Position numbers and translations under genes: made by a program. A stretch of 64,000 nucleotides of DNA from Motiliproteus coralliicola (lineage in GTDB: Bacteria > Pseudomonadota > Gammaproteobacteria > Pseudomonadales > Balneatricaceae): NCBI RefSeq assembly GCF_003345655.1, contig NZ_QQOH01000001.1, forward strand, positions 806,001 through 870,000. Direction: 5' to 3'. The notes beneath the pieces are model-generated. The model did not search any database. It was not told the DNA's origin and saw nothing but the letters and a program-made list of their open reading frames with translations. This document shows positions 44,650 through 54,025 of this stretch, in pieces. Numbering within the stretch: position 1 is the stretch's first letter; each line of letters opens with the position of its first letter.

Positions 44650-45393
44650 TCAGCTCATATACATGCCGCCATTTACATGGATGGTATCACCGGTCACATA
44701 GCCGCCTGCTTCGCTAGCCAGGAAGCCGACAACCGCCGCTACATCTTCCGGATTACCCAGTCGATTCAGCGGAATTTGGCTCTTCAGCATCTCTTTGTGC
44801 TCGTCAGCCAGCGCATCGGTCATATCGGTGGCGATAAAGCCCGGCGCAACCGAGTTGACAGTGATATTACGGGAAGCCACTTCACGCGCCAGCGCCCGAC
44901 TGAAGCCCTCGATACCCGCCTTGGCAGCGGCGTAGTTGCTCTGCCCTGCGTTACCCATCGAGGCAACCACCGAGCTGACGTTGATGATCCGGCCCCAACG
45001 GGCCTTGGACATCCCACGCAGACAACCCTTGGCAACCCGGTAGATCGAGGTCAGGTTGGTGTTCAGCACACTGTCCCACTCGTCAGCCTTCATCCGCATC
45101 AGGATGTTGTCACGGGTGATACCGGCATTGTTGACCAAAATAGTAACCGCGCCGAACTGCTCCTGAACTGCAGCCAACACCTGGTCGACAGACTCTTGAG
45201 AAGCGACATCCAGCACCAGGCCGGTGCCTTTGACGCCCTGCTCAGCCAGATAAGCACTGATCGACTCAGCCCCCTTCTCGCTAGTGGCGGTACCCACAAC
45301 AATCGCACCTTGGCGTCCCAGTTCGGTAGCAATCGCTTTACCGATGCCACGGGTTGCACCAGTAACCAGGGCAACCTTTGCTTCAATACTCAT
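44650..45393 (-). CDS. fabG: 3-oxoacyl-ACP reductase
   Basis: A 247-residue short-chain dehydrogenase using NADPH. TGATRGIGKAIA binds the cofactor, NNAGITRDN follows, and the catalytic Ser-Tyr-Lys are in INVSSVVASMGNAGQSNYAAAKAG. The ending GGYVTGDTIHVNGGMYM is typical. It is 33 bp after fabD. Confidence 0.97.
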   Translation of the reverse strand: MSIEAKVALVTGATRGIGKAIATELGRQGAIVVGTATSEKGAESISAYLAEQGVKGTGLVLDVASQESVDQVLAAVQEQFGAVTILVNNAGITRDNILMRMKADEWDSVLNTNLTSIYRVAKGCLRGMSKARWGRIINVSSVVASMGNAGQSNYAAAKAGIEGFSRALAREVASRNITVNSVAPGFIATDMTDALADEHKEMLKSQIPLNRLGNPEDVAAVVGFLASEAGGYVTGDTIHVNGGMYMS

Positions 45394-45426
45394 TTCTAAC
45401 TCCGCTTTTCGGACTCGCTGCTCGGA

Positions 45427-46359
45427 TTAGGCGCCCAGCGCCTTTTCCAAACCTGCAGGATCATTGATGGCAGCAACACTGAGGCTGCGCTGAATTCGCT
45501 TGTTCAGACCGGACAGAACCTTGCCGGGGCCACACTCGAGCAGAGTCTCGGCGCCTTCTGCGGCCATCGCCTGAACACTATCGGTCCAAAGTACCGGGCT
45601 GTGGAGCTGAGCCACCAGATTCTGTTTAATCTGCTCAACACTGCCCGCCACCCTAGCATCGACGTTCTGCACCACCGGAATCTGTGGGCTCTGGAGTTCG
45701 ATATTGTCCAGCTCAACCGCCAGCTGTTCTGCAGCCGGCTTCATCAGCGCACAGTGGGAAGGCACGCTAACCGGTAGTTCTACCGCGCGCTTGGCACCCG
45801 CAGCCTTGCAGGCTTCGACAGCACGAGCGACTGCGCTTGCTTGACCCGCAATGACCACCTGCCCCGGCGAGTTGTAGTTAACCGCAGAAACCACTTCGCC
45901 TTGCGCAGCATCCTGACAGGCCTGTTCGATTGCCGCATTCTCAAGACCCAGCACAGCTGCCATGGCGCCTTCACCGGCCGGAACCGCAGCCTGCATCAGC
46001 TGACCACGCTTTTCGACCAACTTGACGCCCTGGGCCAGAGTCATTACACCAGCGCATACCAGTGCGGTGTATTCGCCCAGGCTGTGGCCAGCCAACTGAG
46101 CCGGCTGCTCGCCGCCACTTTGCTGCCAAACGCGCCAAAGCGCCACACCGGCAGTCAGCAGAGCCGGCTGAGTTTTATCGGTACTGTTCAGATCGGCCTC
46201 CGGCCCATCCTGAGTCAGCTGCCACAGATCGTAGCCGAGAGCTTCGGAAGCTTCAGCGAAGGTCTGCTCCACTACCGGATTCTGAGCGGCCAGCTCGGCC
46301 AGCATGCCCAGATGCTGTGAGCCCTGCCCTGGAAAGACAAAAGCTAAGGTTTGATTCAT
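45427..46359 (-). CDS. fabD: malonyl-CoA:ACP transacylase
   Basis: A 310-residue acyltransferase loading malonate onto ACP. FVFPGQGSQHLGML begins the fold, the nucleophile Ser is in AGHSLGEYTALVCAG, and His is in VPSHCALMKPAA. It follows plsX directly (about 123 bp) with no fabH between, as in Pseudomonas relatives and unlike E. coli. Confidence 0.97.
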   Translation of the reverse strand: MNQTLAFVFPGQGSQHLGMLAELAAQNPVVEQTFAEASEALGYDLWQLTQDGPEADLNSTDKTQPALLTAGVALWRVWQQSGGEQPAQLAGHSLGEYTALVCAGVMTLAQGVKLVEKRGQLMQAAVPAGEGAMAAVLGLENAAIEQACQDAAQGEVVSAVNYNSPGQVVIAGQASAVARAVEACKAAGAKRAVELPVSVPSHCALMKPAAEQLAVELDNIELQSPQIPVVQNVDARVAGSVEQIKQNLVAQLHSPVLWTDSVQAMAAEGAETLLECGPGKVLSGLNKRIQRSLSVAAINDPAGLEKALGA

Positions 46360-46482
46360 GTTGTCCTCTGTGTGTCTTAGAACTGACGGCTGTCTCGCCG
46401 TTTAATCAAGCGCCCATAGTACCCGAATCGAGCCATGAAAAAACGTCTGAACGCAGGGTAAATCGATACAATTGAACGAAAA

Positions 46483-47487
46483 TCAGAGCATTCGACTGAG
46501 CTTTTCGTTAATCAGCCCGGGCACATCGCGAATCACTTCTGCGCGAGCCTGAGCAATCGCATGACCAAAGCACTCCTGATTGGCCGAGCCATGACTTTTC
46601 ACCACGATCCCCTGAAGCCCCAGCAACGATGCACCGTTGCGACGGGAGGGGTCCAGCTGCCGCTTGAGCCGCTCCAGCAAAGGACGCGCCAACAATCCGA
46701 CCAAGCGCTGATACCAGCCGGTATTGAATGACTGCAACAACTCACGGGTAATAAACCGAGCCAACCCCTCGCTGCTTTTTAACGCCACATTGCCGACAAA
46801 GCCATCGCAGACCACCACATCGGCTTTACCGCTGTAGATATCATTACCTTCGATATAGCCGATATAGTTCAACGATGAGTGCTCGCGGATCAGCCGGGAC
46901 GCCAGCTTGACCTGTTCACTACCCTTGATCTCCTCCTCACCCACATTAAGTAACGCGACCCTAGGTTGCCCGTGCTGATCCACCGCTTCGGACAACGCCG
47001 ACCCCATCAGCGCGAACTGAAATAGATGCTCCGCGCTGCAGTCCACATTGGCACCTAAGTCCAACATATAGCAGTGGCCGGTTTGAGTCGGTATCGCGGT
47101 AGCGATCGCCGGACGATCAATGCCTGGATGCATATGCAGCAGATAGTGCCCCATCGCCATCAGCGCGCCGGTATTGCCGGCACTGATACAGGCATCAGCC
47201 TGGCCTTCAGCCACCAACTGGACGGCACGGTACATCGACGAATCTTTGCGTTTACGCAGGGCAAATGAGGGTTTATCGGTCATCTCGACGACACTATCGG
47301 TCGCGACAACGCGAATGCGGGCTGGCTTGGGTGCAGGTAGAAGAGGTTCGATCCGGGACGGATCACCGATCAATAGCAGTTCGGTATCGGGGTTCTGTTC
47401 AGCAAAGCTGGAAACAGCAGGAACAGCAACGCGGGGACCCAGGTCCCCGCTCATCACATCGACTGCAAGGGTGCAGCGAGTGACCAA
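46483..47487 (-). CDS. plsX: phosphate acyltransferase PlsX
   Basis: A 334-residue enzyme converting acyl-ACP to acyl-phosphate for phospholipid synthesis. Conserved blocks are CISAGNTGALMAMG, LDLGANVDCSAEHLFQFALMG, NVGEEEIKGSE, NYIGYIEGNDI and VCDGFVGNVALKSSEG. The start appears to be TTG, only 3 bp after the rpmF stop. The N-terminal motif reads DVMSGDLGP where GGD is usual. Confidence 0.94.
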   Translation of the reverse strand: MVTRCTLAVDVMSGDLGPRVAVPAVSSFAEQNPDTELLLIGDPSRIEPLLPAPKPARIRVVATDSVVEMTDKPSFALRKRKDSSMYRAVQLVAEGQADACISAGNTGALMAMGHYLLHMHPGIDRPAIATAIPTQTGHCYMLDLGANVDCSAEHLFQFALMGSALSEAVDQHGQPRVALLNVGEEEIKGSEQVKLASRLIREHSSLNYIGYIEGNDIYSGKADVVVCDGFVGNVALKSSEGLARFITRELLQSFNTGWYQRLVGLLARPLLERLKRQLDPSRRNGASLLGLQGIVVKSHGSANQECFGHAIAQARAEVIRDVPGLINEKLSRML

Positions 47488-47490
47488 TGC

Positions 47491-47670
47491 TTATTCGGCG
47501 TCTTTAGCAACAACCTGACGACCACGGTAGAAACCATCGTCGGTTACGTGGTGACGACGATGAACTTCACCGGTGGTGCTGTCTTGAGACAGGGTCGCAG
47601 AAGTCAGGGCATCATGTGAACGACGCTGACCACGACGTGAACGGGTAACTTTACTCTTTTGAACAGCCAT
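47491..47670 (-). CDS. rpmF: 50S ribosomal protein L32
   Basis: A 59-residue ribosomal protein translated from the minus strand: [20 protein letters not shown] at the start, then [18 protein letters not shown] and the end AKDAE. It has the length and basic composition of L32. The zinc-binding cysteines found in some L32 proteins are absent, as in E. coli. It sits between yceD (15 bp upstream) and plsX (3 bp downstream), the conserved order. Confidence 0.97.
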   Translation of the reverse strand: MAVQKSKVTRSRRGQRRSHDALTSATLSQDSTTGEVHRRHHVTDDGFYRGRQVVAKDAE

Positions 47671-47685
47671 GCTGAGCAGCTCCTA

Positions 47686-48204
47686 CTAGTGTTTTTTGGC
47701 CTTTAATTGGGCCAGTACGTTAAACGGGTTCGCCTCGTCGTTGCCTTCAGACGGTTCCGGCGCTTGGCCGTACTCCGTCTTGACGACGCAGTCCTGATGC
47801 TGAGGGATCAGTGGCAGGGTCAGAATCAGCTCTTCTTCAATCAGCTGATGCAGATCCTGCTTGGGCCCGTCGACGACATAGGGATCGTAGTAACGAGGAA
47901 GCTGCTTGGCGGCTTCATCATCGGCGACGATGCCCATGTTCATCTCGGCTTCAAGCTCTAGCGTCACCGGCTCCAAACAACGTTGGCAAGTCATCTTGAC
48001 GCTTGCTACCGCGGTGCCCTTCACGAAACGGATGCGTTCTTCATCCATTCCGAAGGTCAGATCAACGGTAACTTCGCCTTCGCTATCGACCAGATAGCTC
48101 CCCAAACGAGACAGTTTTTCCAGCTTCACGGTGCCTTCAATAAGGCGGCCCTGCTCGGCTGCTCGGCGTGTATCGATTGAGGTCGGTAATGGGGCCTTCG
48201 ACAT
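47686..48204 (-). CDS. yceD: YceD/DUF177 family protein (23S rRNA accumulation)
   Basis: A 172-residue DUF177 protein. It aligns along its length with E. coli YceD: MSKAPLPTSIDTRRAAEQ, MTCQRCLEPVTLELE (Cys-x2-Cys), DLHQLIEEELILTLPLIP and NPFNVLAQLKAKK. It is linked to 23S rRNA and L32 levels. A close-to-consensus promoter lies only 9 nt upstream of its ATG, so the transcript from it would have almost no leader. Confidence 0.94.
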   Translation of the reverse strand: MSKAPLPTSIDTRRAAEQGRLIEGTVKLEKLSRLGSYLVDSEGEVTVDLTFGMDEERIRFVKGTAVASVKMTCQRCLEPVTLELEAEMNMGIVADDEAAKQLPRYYDPYVVDGPKQDLHQLIEEELILTLPLIPQHQDCVVKTEYGQAPEPSEGNDEANPFNVLAQLKAKKH

Positions 48205-48213
48205 AAGCGCGCC

Positions 48214-48242
48214 ATAATAGGGATACGGGGACGCGGTGTAAA
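48214..48242 (-). promoter_or_regulatory. sigma-70-like promoter of the yceD-rpmF-plsX run
   Basis: On the minus strand TTTACA (-35), a 17-bp spacer and TATTAT (-10); one mismatch each to consensus. The yceD ATG begins 9 nt after the -10 box. Confidence 0.8.
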
Positions 48243-48309
48243 GAGAGATGGACTAAAAAAGGGTATTATTGGCGCCCCTCAAACCACCCTCTTCGCAGGA
48301 ACAGTATAA

Positions 48310-48888
48310 ATGACCCAGCTGGTACTCGCCTCCACCTCTATCTTTCGCCAACAGCTATTGGAAAAACTACAGCTTCCTTTTGTCTGTGAAGCCCCAGACG
48401 TGGACGAAACACCGCTAGAAAACGAGTCGGCCGAAGCCTTGGTTTGCCGCCTGGCTCAAGCTAAAGCCGCCGCCGTCGCCCGCCACCATCAACAAGCGCT
48501 GGTTATCGGCTCGGACCAAGTCGCGGTACTTGATGGACAAATCATCGGCAAACCCCTGAATCACCAGAACGCCATCCAACAGCTCAAAAACAGCAGCGGT
48601 CGAAGCATCACCTTCCTGACCGGACTCTGCCTGCACAATAGCGCCACCGGCGAGCAACAGACCGTTTGCGAACCGTTCCGAGTCCATTTCCGGACACTCG
48701 ACGATGCCCAGATCGAACGCTACCTGCAAGCCGAGCAGCCTTACCAATGCGCAGGCAGCTTCAAGTCAGAGGGGCTGGGTATAAGCCTGTTCGAAAAACT
48801 GGAGGGGGATGATCCAAACAGCCTGATCGGACTGCCGTTAATCCGACTGATCAAGCTGCTGCAACGCCAGGGTGTTGACGTCCCCTGA
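48310..48888 (+). CDS. yceF: Maf-type nucleotide pyrophosphatase (YceF subgroup)
   Basis: A 192-residue Maf-fold house-cleaning enzyme that hydrolyses non-canonical NTPs; the YceF branch prefers m7GTP. It matches E. coli YceF closely: [63 protein letters not shown] and [12 protein letters not shown]. It is divergent from yceD, 105 bp apart, as in E. coli. Confidence 0.95.
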   Translation: MTQLVLASTSIFRQQLLEKLQLPFVCEAPDVDETPLENESAEALVCRLAQAKAAAVARHHQQALVIGSDQVAVLDGQIIGKPLNHQNAIQQLKNSSGRSITFLTGLCLHNSATGEQQTVCEPFRVHFRTLDDAQIERYLQAEQPYQCAGSFKSEGLGISLFEKLEGDDPNSLIGLPLIRLIKLLQRQGVDVP

Positions 48889-48907
48889 CGCTGCGCATAA
48901 CCACCGA

Positions 48908-49942
48908 CTACTGCAGCGGCGGGGTTTTCAGACCAAGCTCGGTCGACAGAGTCCGGGCGACACTGACACCAAAACGGTCGGCCAGCTTCTCCCAGGGCGT
49001 CATGGACGGTGTAAAATCAACGATATTATCAACGCCCACCACCTCTCGGGCGACATAACCGGTTGAACCCAACCCATCGATCAAGCCAAGCTCCAACGAT
49101 TGTTCACCGGTCCAGATCAGACCACTAAAGAGCTTGGCGTCATCCTTGAGACGATCCCCCCGCCCTTTTTTCACCTGATCGATAAACTGCTGATGAGTGG
49201 TGTCCAACACCCCTTCCCAGAACTGCCTCTCGGTGGCCTTCAGCGGCGCAAATGGATCCAGGAATGCCTTGTGCTCACCGGCGGTCATCACTCGACGCTC
49301 AACCCCCAGCTTCTCCAACACCTCGACAAAGCCGAAGCTCGACGAGATCACCCCGATCGAGCCGACCAGACTGGCCTTATCGGCGTAGATCTCATCAGCC
49401 GCAGCGGCAATATAGTAAGCACCGGACGCACCGATATCGCTGATCACAGCATAAACCTTGGTAGTTGGATAAAGCTGCCGCAAGCGCTTGATCTCATCGT
49501 AAACATACCCGGACTGCACCGGACTACCACCAGGACTGTTGATTCGCAGGATCACCGCCTCGGTGTTCTCATCCTTGAAAGCAGCCCGTAAGCCATGAAC
49601 GATCGTGTCGGCACTGGCTTCCGAGTCTGCGGAAATAGCCCCCTGGATATCGACAAGCGCCGTATGGGGCTCACTACTGATCGCCTTGTCGCTGAAGTTG
49701 TCGCCAACGACGAGGTACATCGCGACAAACAGGTATCCGAAGGTCAGTAGTTTGAAAAAGATTCCCCAGCGCCTTGAGCGCCGCTGCTCGACCGACAGGC
49801 TGCTGACCATTTTTTCAATTAGACGCCACTCTTTACTGTCGGCGGACACTACGGGTTGTCGTTGAGCCTGCGGATCGACCGATGGCTTTCCCTGCCGTTG
49901 TTCTGAGGTTTCCGGGCCACTGCCCCAAAGATTGTCACTCAC
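48908..49942 (-). CDS. sppA: S49-family signal peptide peptidase
   Basis: A 344-residue short-form SppA, half the length of E. coli SppA. There is a cytoplasmic N-terminus of about 60 residues, then one transmembrane helix (FFKLLTFGYLFVAMYLVVG), then the protease domain: INSPGGSPVQSG, nucleophile Ser in DIGASGAYYIAAAAD, general-base Lys in MTAGEHKAFLDPF. It degrades cleaved signal peptides in the inner membrane. It is downstream of the HAD phosphatase, as in pseudomonads. Confidence 0.93.
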   Translation of the reverse strand: MSDNLWGSGPETSEQRQGKPSVDPQAQRQPVVSADSKEWRLIEKMVSSLSVEQRRSRRWGIFFKLLTFGYLFVAMYLVVGDNFSDKAISSEPHTALVDIQGAISADSEASADTIVHGLRAAFKDENTEAVILRINSPGGSPVQSGYVYDEIKRLRQLYPTTKVYAVISDIGASGAYYIAAAADEIYADKASLVGSIGVISSSFGFVEVLEKLGVERRVMTAGEHKAFLDPFAPLKATERQFWEGVLDTTHQQFIDQVKKGRGDRLKDDAKLFSGLIWTGEQSLELGLIDGLGSTGYVAREVVGVDNIVDFTPSMTPWEKLADRFGVSVARTLSTELGLKTPPLQ

Positions 49943-50006
49943 TGTTTTTTCCTTACAACAATTACCTAATCACTTGACTGGCTAACGCAGGACGTTAATC
50001 AAGCCG

Positions 50007-50663
50007 TTATCCTGATAGACCCTCAAGCCAGCTTTCTAGTTCGCTGAAATGATCAATCACCAGCTTTGGCCGGAATGCCTGCAGCCGTTCGGGGTGGTGG
50101 GCACCGTAGGAAACCCCCACCGAAGCCACACCAGCATTGGCGGCCATCTCCAGATCGTACTCGGTGTCTCCGACCATCAATGCGCGGTGTCGATCCACCC
50201 CACTCTCCTGCAACAACTCTTCAAGCATCAGCGGATGGGGTTTTGAACGGGTTTCATCGGCGCAACGGCTGTGATCAAACAGGCTGCCCAGACCCGTCTC
50301 CTCAAACACACGATCCAGCCCCATCCGACTCTTACCCGTGGCGACCGCCAGGCAGTATTGCTGTTCACGCAACCGCTGCAACCCGTCCACCACCCCCGGG
50401 AACAGCTCGGTCGGGGTGTCGTCCTGATCGAGGTAATAATGCTTGTAGCGCTCGCGCATCTGCTGCTCCTGCTCACTATCGAGACCACCGAACAACAGCT
50501 CAAAAACCTCCGGCAAACCCAGACCGATAATATTTCGCACCGCTTCCGGCCCGGGAACCGGCAGATTACAGTCCGCTGAGGCCTGCTGCATGCAATTGAT
50601 AATCCGGTCGGCTGAATCGATCAAGGTGCCGTCCCAGTCGAAGATGATCAGTTTCAAAACCAC
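50007..50663 (-). CDS. HAD-superfamily phosphatase (phosphoglycolate phosphatase-like)
   Basis: A 218-residue HAD hydrolase. Motif I is IFDWDGTLIDS, motif II VATGKSRMG, motif III KPHPLMLEE, motif IV MVGDTEYDLEMAANAG. A helical cap of about residues 16-80 marks subclass I (Gph-like). The substrate is not determined. It precedes sppA on the same strand, 64 bp apart. The rluC gene that usually sits next in relatives is absent here. Confidence 0.9.
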   Translation of the reverse strand: MVLKLIIFDWDGTLIDSADRIINCMQQASADCNLPVPGPEAVRNIIGLGLPEVFELLFGGLDSEQEQQMRERYKHYYLDQDDTPTELFPGVVDGLQRLREQQYCLAVATGKSRMGLDRVFEETGLGSLFDHSRCADETRSKPHPLMLEELLQESGVDRHRALMVGDTEYDLEMAANAGVASVGVSYGAHHPERLQAFRPKLVIDHFSELESWLEGLSG

Positions 50664-50827
50664 ATCCTTAAAGTAGATCCGGTACGCACGGTAAAAGCCT
50701 TACCGAACAACCAAGACCAAAGTTGACAAAAATCACATACCGCACCGTTTGGACATCGGTACCGCTTAGGCTACCCTTGCGTAACAGAATTTTAACCCTC
50801 TTACTGACAACGATTCAGGAATAAGCC

Positions 50828-51256
50828 ATGACGGATCTACACGGTTACTACATCGAAGACCTTAGCGAAGGGATGTCAGCCTCAATTGAACGGACGGTTA
50901 CCGAAGCCGACGTTAACACTTTCGCCGAAGTGACTGGCGATGACAACCCGGTCCACGTTAACGCTGAGTATGCCGCCACGACCATGTTCAAGCAGCGCAT
51001 CGCTCACGGCATGCTCAGCGCGGGTTATATCTCCGCAGTACTGGGCACCAAAATGCCGGGACCGGGCGCCATCTATGTTGACCAGCAGCTTAAATTCAAG
51101 GCACCGGTCATGATCGGCGATACCGTCACCACCACCGCAACGATCTTGGAAATTAACGCTCGTCGCCGTCGCGTGATCCTGAAAACCGTCTGCAGCGTGG
51201 CTGACAAGGTTGTGGCCGAAGGCCAGGCCACACTGATGGTGGACTCCAAAGGCTGA
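50828..51256 (+). CDS. MaoC/PhaJ-type (R)-specific enoyl-CoA hydratase
   Basis: A 142-residue hot-dog-fold hydratase. The hydratase-2 motif is clear: FAEVTGDDNPVHVNAEYA with catalytic Asp and His, then RIAHGMLSAGYISAVLG. PhaJ-type enzymes convert trans-2-enoyl-CoA to (R)-3-hydroxyacyl-CoA, often for PHA synthesis. No PHA genes are in the window, so the pathway is unproven. The isochorismatase-fold gene follows 29 bp later. Confidence 0.92.
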   Translation: MTDLHGYYIEDLSEGMSASIERTVTEADVNTFAEVTGDDNPVHVNAEYAATTMFKQRIAHGMLSAGYISAVLGTKMPGPGAIYVDQQLKFKAPVMIGDTVTTTATILEINARRRRVILKTVCSVADKVVAEGQATLMVDSKG

Positions 51257-51285
51257 GCATCTAATTTGGGTTTAGGGAGCAAACT

Positions 51286-51831
51286 ATGCTGATATCACCG
51301 CAACAATCCTTACTGCTGGTAATCGACATCCAGGACAAGCTGGTACCGGCGGTCGTCGAGCCCCAGCAACTGATCGAAAAAACCCGTTGGCTTCTGGAGG
51401 TCGCACAGATCCTAGAGGTTCCGGTACTGGCATCCGAGCAATACCCTCAAGGATTGGGCCATACGGTGGCTGAGCTCAATGAGCTGATCCCCTCCGATCG
51501 CGTTGTCGACAAACTGCACTTCTCCTGCGCCGCCGAACCGGCCTGCCTGGATCGCATCGCCGCCGAACAGCGTAAGCAGATTGTCATCTGCGGCATGGAA
51601 GCCCATGTCTGCGTTTTCCAATCGGCGGTTGGTCTGCATCAGGCCGGCTACGACGTGTTTGTGATTGGTGATCTGATCTCCTCACGCAGCGCATCCGATC
51701 ACCAACTGGCACTGGAAAGAATGCGCCAGCTGGGCATCCAGGTTGTCAGCCGCGAGATGGTGGCATTTGAGTGGATGCAAAAGTCGGGAACCGACAGCTT
51801 CCGCACCATCAGCAAGAACTACTTACGCTGA
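51286..51831 (+). CDS. isochorismatase-fold cysteine hydrolase
   Basis: A 181-residue hydrolase with the family triad: Asp in LLVIDIQDKLVPAV, Lys in VVDKLHFSC, and nucleophile Cys in IVICGMEAHVCVFQSA. It resembles YcaC-type proteins of unknown substrate. It is probably in an operon with the MaoC gene; a bidirectional terminator follows. Confidence 0.9.
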   Translation: MLISPQQSLLLVIDIQDKLVPAVVEPQQLIEKTRWLLEVAQILEVPVLASEQYPQGLGHTVAELNELIPSDRVVDKLHFSCAAEPACLDRIAAEQRKQIVICGMEAHVCVFQSAVGLHQAGYDVFVIGDLISSRSASDHQLALERMRQLGIQVVSREMVAFEWMQKSGTDSFRTISKNYLR

Positions 51832-51849
51832 GCCCTATACCCCACAAAA

Positions 51850-51878
51850 CAAAGCCGGGCTTAGCCCGGCTTTTTTAT
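51850..51878. terminator. bidirectional terminator between isochorismatase-fold gene and dsbD
   Basis: AGCCGGGC-TTA-GCCCGGCT hairpin with TTTTTT on the plus strand side and A-rich sequence on the other, between convergent genes. Confidence 0.92.
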
Positions 51879-51891
51879 TAGAAACGGCTGC

Positions 51892-53823
51892 TCAAGAATC
51901 TGCCACCAACTGCAGGTGATGTAAGAAGTCTTTCGGATCCGGCACTCCCACCAACATCGCTTCATCCAATCGCTGCCCCGCCTTGGTATAGAAAACCAGC
52001 GCCGGCGGCCCGACAATCTGATACTCCTTGTACAATGCCTTAGCCGCATCATCATGAGCTGTCAGATCAATTTTGATCGTGACAAAGCGATTAAGCTTAT
52101 CGACCACCTCGGCGTCAGCAAAGGTGTAAACCTCAAGCTCCTTGCAGGACACGCACCAGTCGGCATAGAAATCCAGCATCACCGGCACCTGTTGACGACG
52201 CGCCTCCGCCAGCAACGGCTGCAACTGCTGCCGGGTTGTGATCTCGGTAAAGCGCACCTCCGGAATTGCCGCCGCACTGCCACCGGCGATCCCCTGCAGC
52301 GGCCGCAACAGCGTCCCTTGTCCGGTACCGATCGCCACCATCAGCATGGCGCCGTAGATCAGCAGGATCACCCCCAGCGATTTACCCAACCGCAATACCG
52401 CGCCGGCGTTCTGCTCCAGGCGGTCCAGCGTGCGCAGAAACACGGCCGAGCCAATTAACACAACCGCCAGCAGCCCCATGGTCACCTGAGGCGCCACGAT
52501 ACGATCCAGCATCCAGATCGCCATCAACAGCAACCCGACGCCAAAGAAACGCTTCACGGACTCCATCCAGCCGCCCGCTCTCGGCATTAGCTTACCGGCC
52601 GAGCAACCCAGCAAGATCAGCGGAGTTCCCATACCAATGCTCATCGTAAACAGAGCCAGGCCACCCAGTACCGGATCACCGGTCTGGCCAATATAGACCA
52701 GCGCACCGGCCAACGGTGCCGCAACGCACGGGCCGACGATCAGCGCCGACAACAACCCCATCACCGCAACGCCGGCCATCTGCCCGCCCTGCTGGCTCCG
52801 ACTGATGTTATCCAACCGACTCTGCAACGATTGCGGCAACTGAAGCTCATAGAAGCCGAACATCGCCAGTGATAAAACCACGAACAGGCCGCTGAACAGC
52901 CCAATAATCCAGGGATTTTGGAAGCTGGCTTGAAGATTGGCGCCGAACAGCCCTGCCAACACACCTACCAGGGTGTAGGTCAGACTCATCGACAGCACAT
53001 AAACCAGCGATAGACGCAGCGCCTTACCGGAAGTGATGGCATTTCCGTGACCGGCAATAATACCGGCCAGAATCGGGATCATTGGAAAAACACAGGGAGT
53101 CAGCGACAACGCCAAGCCGGCTCCGAAAAACAACGCCAGGGTCAACCAAAGATTACCGCCGGCCAATCGCTCCACATATTGACGCGGATCGGTAAGTGAC
53201 AACCCTTCGTCGGTTGTCGCGAACGCAGATGTCGCGGTAGCAGCTTCCTTCTCGGCCAGTCCGGCCTCGGCCGCAGGTGAACCAACCAGGCCTGCCGCCA
53301 GCGGTGTAACCTTGGTTGGAATGCCACTCAAATTGAGGGTTTTGGTAACCGGCGGATAGCAGATCCCCCCTTCCCAACAGCCTTGGTACTCGATTTCGAC
53401 CGGGCCACTGAACTCCCCATTGAGAGTCGAGCGGAGCTGTACGCTGACTTCAGCACCCTGATAGTAAACCTGAACCTCACCGAACAGTGGGTCCTGCTTG
53501 GTTTTTGAGTCCGGATATTGGATCTCAACGACCTCAATGCCCTCAACCGGCTTTACCCGGATCTTGTCGCGGTACAGGTAGTAGTCATCTTCGATCTGCC
53601 AGAACAGGCGCTGGACGCCATTTGCATCGGGCTGGCTACTGAAACGGTAGGCCTCTTCGACATCCAACGGGCCGTCGTTATTGCCTATTAACTTATCGAA
53701 GACCGATGCCTGAGCAGCTGCCGGAAGCATAAAGCTCGACAACACAGCAAGCAGCAACACGGCAAGGGTAGGAAGCGCCGCTAAGCGCCAGTGGGGGAAA
53801 AAACTAACCGGATTCAACAGCAC
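51892..53823 (-). CDS. dsbD: thiol:disulfide interchange protein DsbD
   Basis: A 643-residue inner-membrane electron carrier from cytoplasmic thioredoxin to periplasmic DsbC/DsbG/CcmG. A signal peptide (LAVLLLAVLSSFMLPAAAQA) precedes the periplasmic alpha domain (with GCWEGGICYPP cysteines), an eight-helix membrane domain (TPCVFPMIPILAG and VGPCVAAPLAGAL) and a thioredoxin-like gamma domain (YADWCVSCKELEV). The start is GTG at 53823 or TTG at 53817; the TTG has better spacing from GGGAG. Confidence 0.95.
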   Translation of the reverse strand: MLLNPVSFFPHWRLAALPTLAVLLLAVLSSFMLPAAAQASVFDKLIGNNDGPLDVEEAYRFSSQPDANGVQRLFWQIEDDYYLYRDKIRVKPVEGIEVVEIQYPDSKTKQDPLFGEVQVYYQGAEVSVQLRSTLNGEFSGPVEIEYQGCWEGGICYPPVTKTLNLSGIPTKVTPLAAGLVGSPAAEAGLAEKEAATATSAFATTDEGLSLTDPRQYVERLAGGNLWLTLALFFGAGLALSLTPCVFPMIPILAGIIAGHGNAITSGKALRLSLVYVLSMSLTYTLVGVLAGLFGANLQASFQNPWIIGLFSGLFVVLSLAMFGFYELQLPQSLQSRLDNISRSQQGGQMAGVAVMGLLSALIVGPCVAAPLAGALVYIGQTGDPVLGGLALFTMSIGMGTPLILLGCSAGKLMPRAGGWMESVKRFFGVGLLLMAIWMLDRIVAPQVTMGLLAVVLIGSAVFLRTLDRLEQNAGAVLRLGKSLGVILLIYGAMLMVAIGTGQGTLLRPLQGIAGGSAAAIPEVRFTEITTRQQLQPLLAEARRQQVPVMLDFYADWCVSCKELEVYTFADAEVVDKLNRFVTIKIDLTAHDDAAKALYKEYQIVGPPALVFYTKAGQRLDEAMLVGVPDPKDFLHHLQLVADS

Positions 53824-54025
53824 GGCTCCCAGTCGGTAAGATTTCGATTTGGAACTGCCTGATAAGACGGCGCCATCACCGAAAAGTTACAGCAATCATC
53901 GATGGTAAGGTCAGCTTGCTAAGACCAACCTTGGACCAAAAAGTTCAGCACTTTTAACCGCTTCCAACTCGCTAATGAGCCAAGGAACGGATCTCCCCGC
54001 CCGAACGGATCGACTATGAACAGAA

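Noticed and set aside
48264-48269. TATTAT on the plus strand as a yceF promoter
   Set aside because: No acceptable -35 sequence at 16-18 bp upstream (the site reads AAGAGA).
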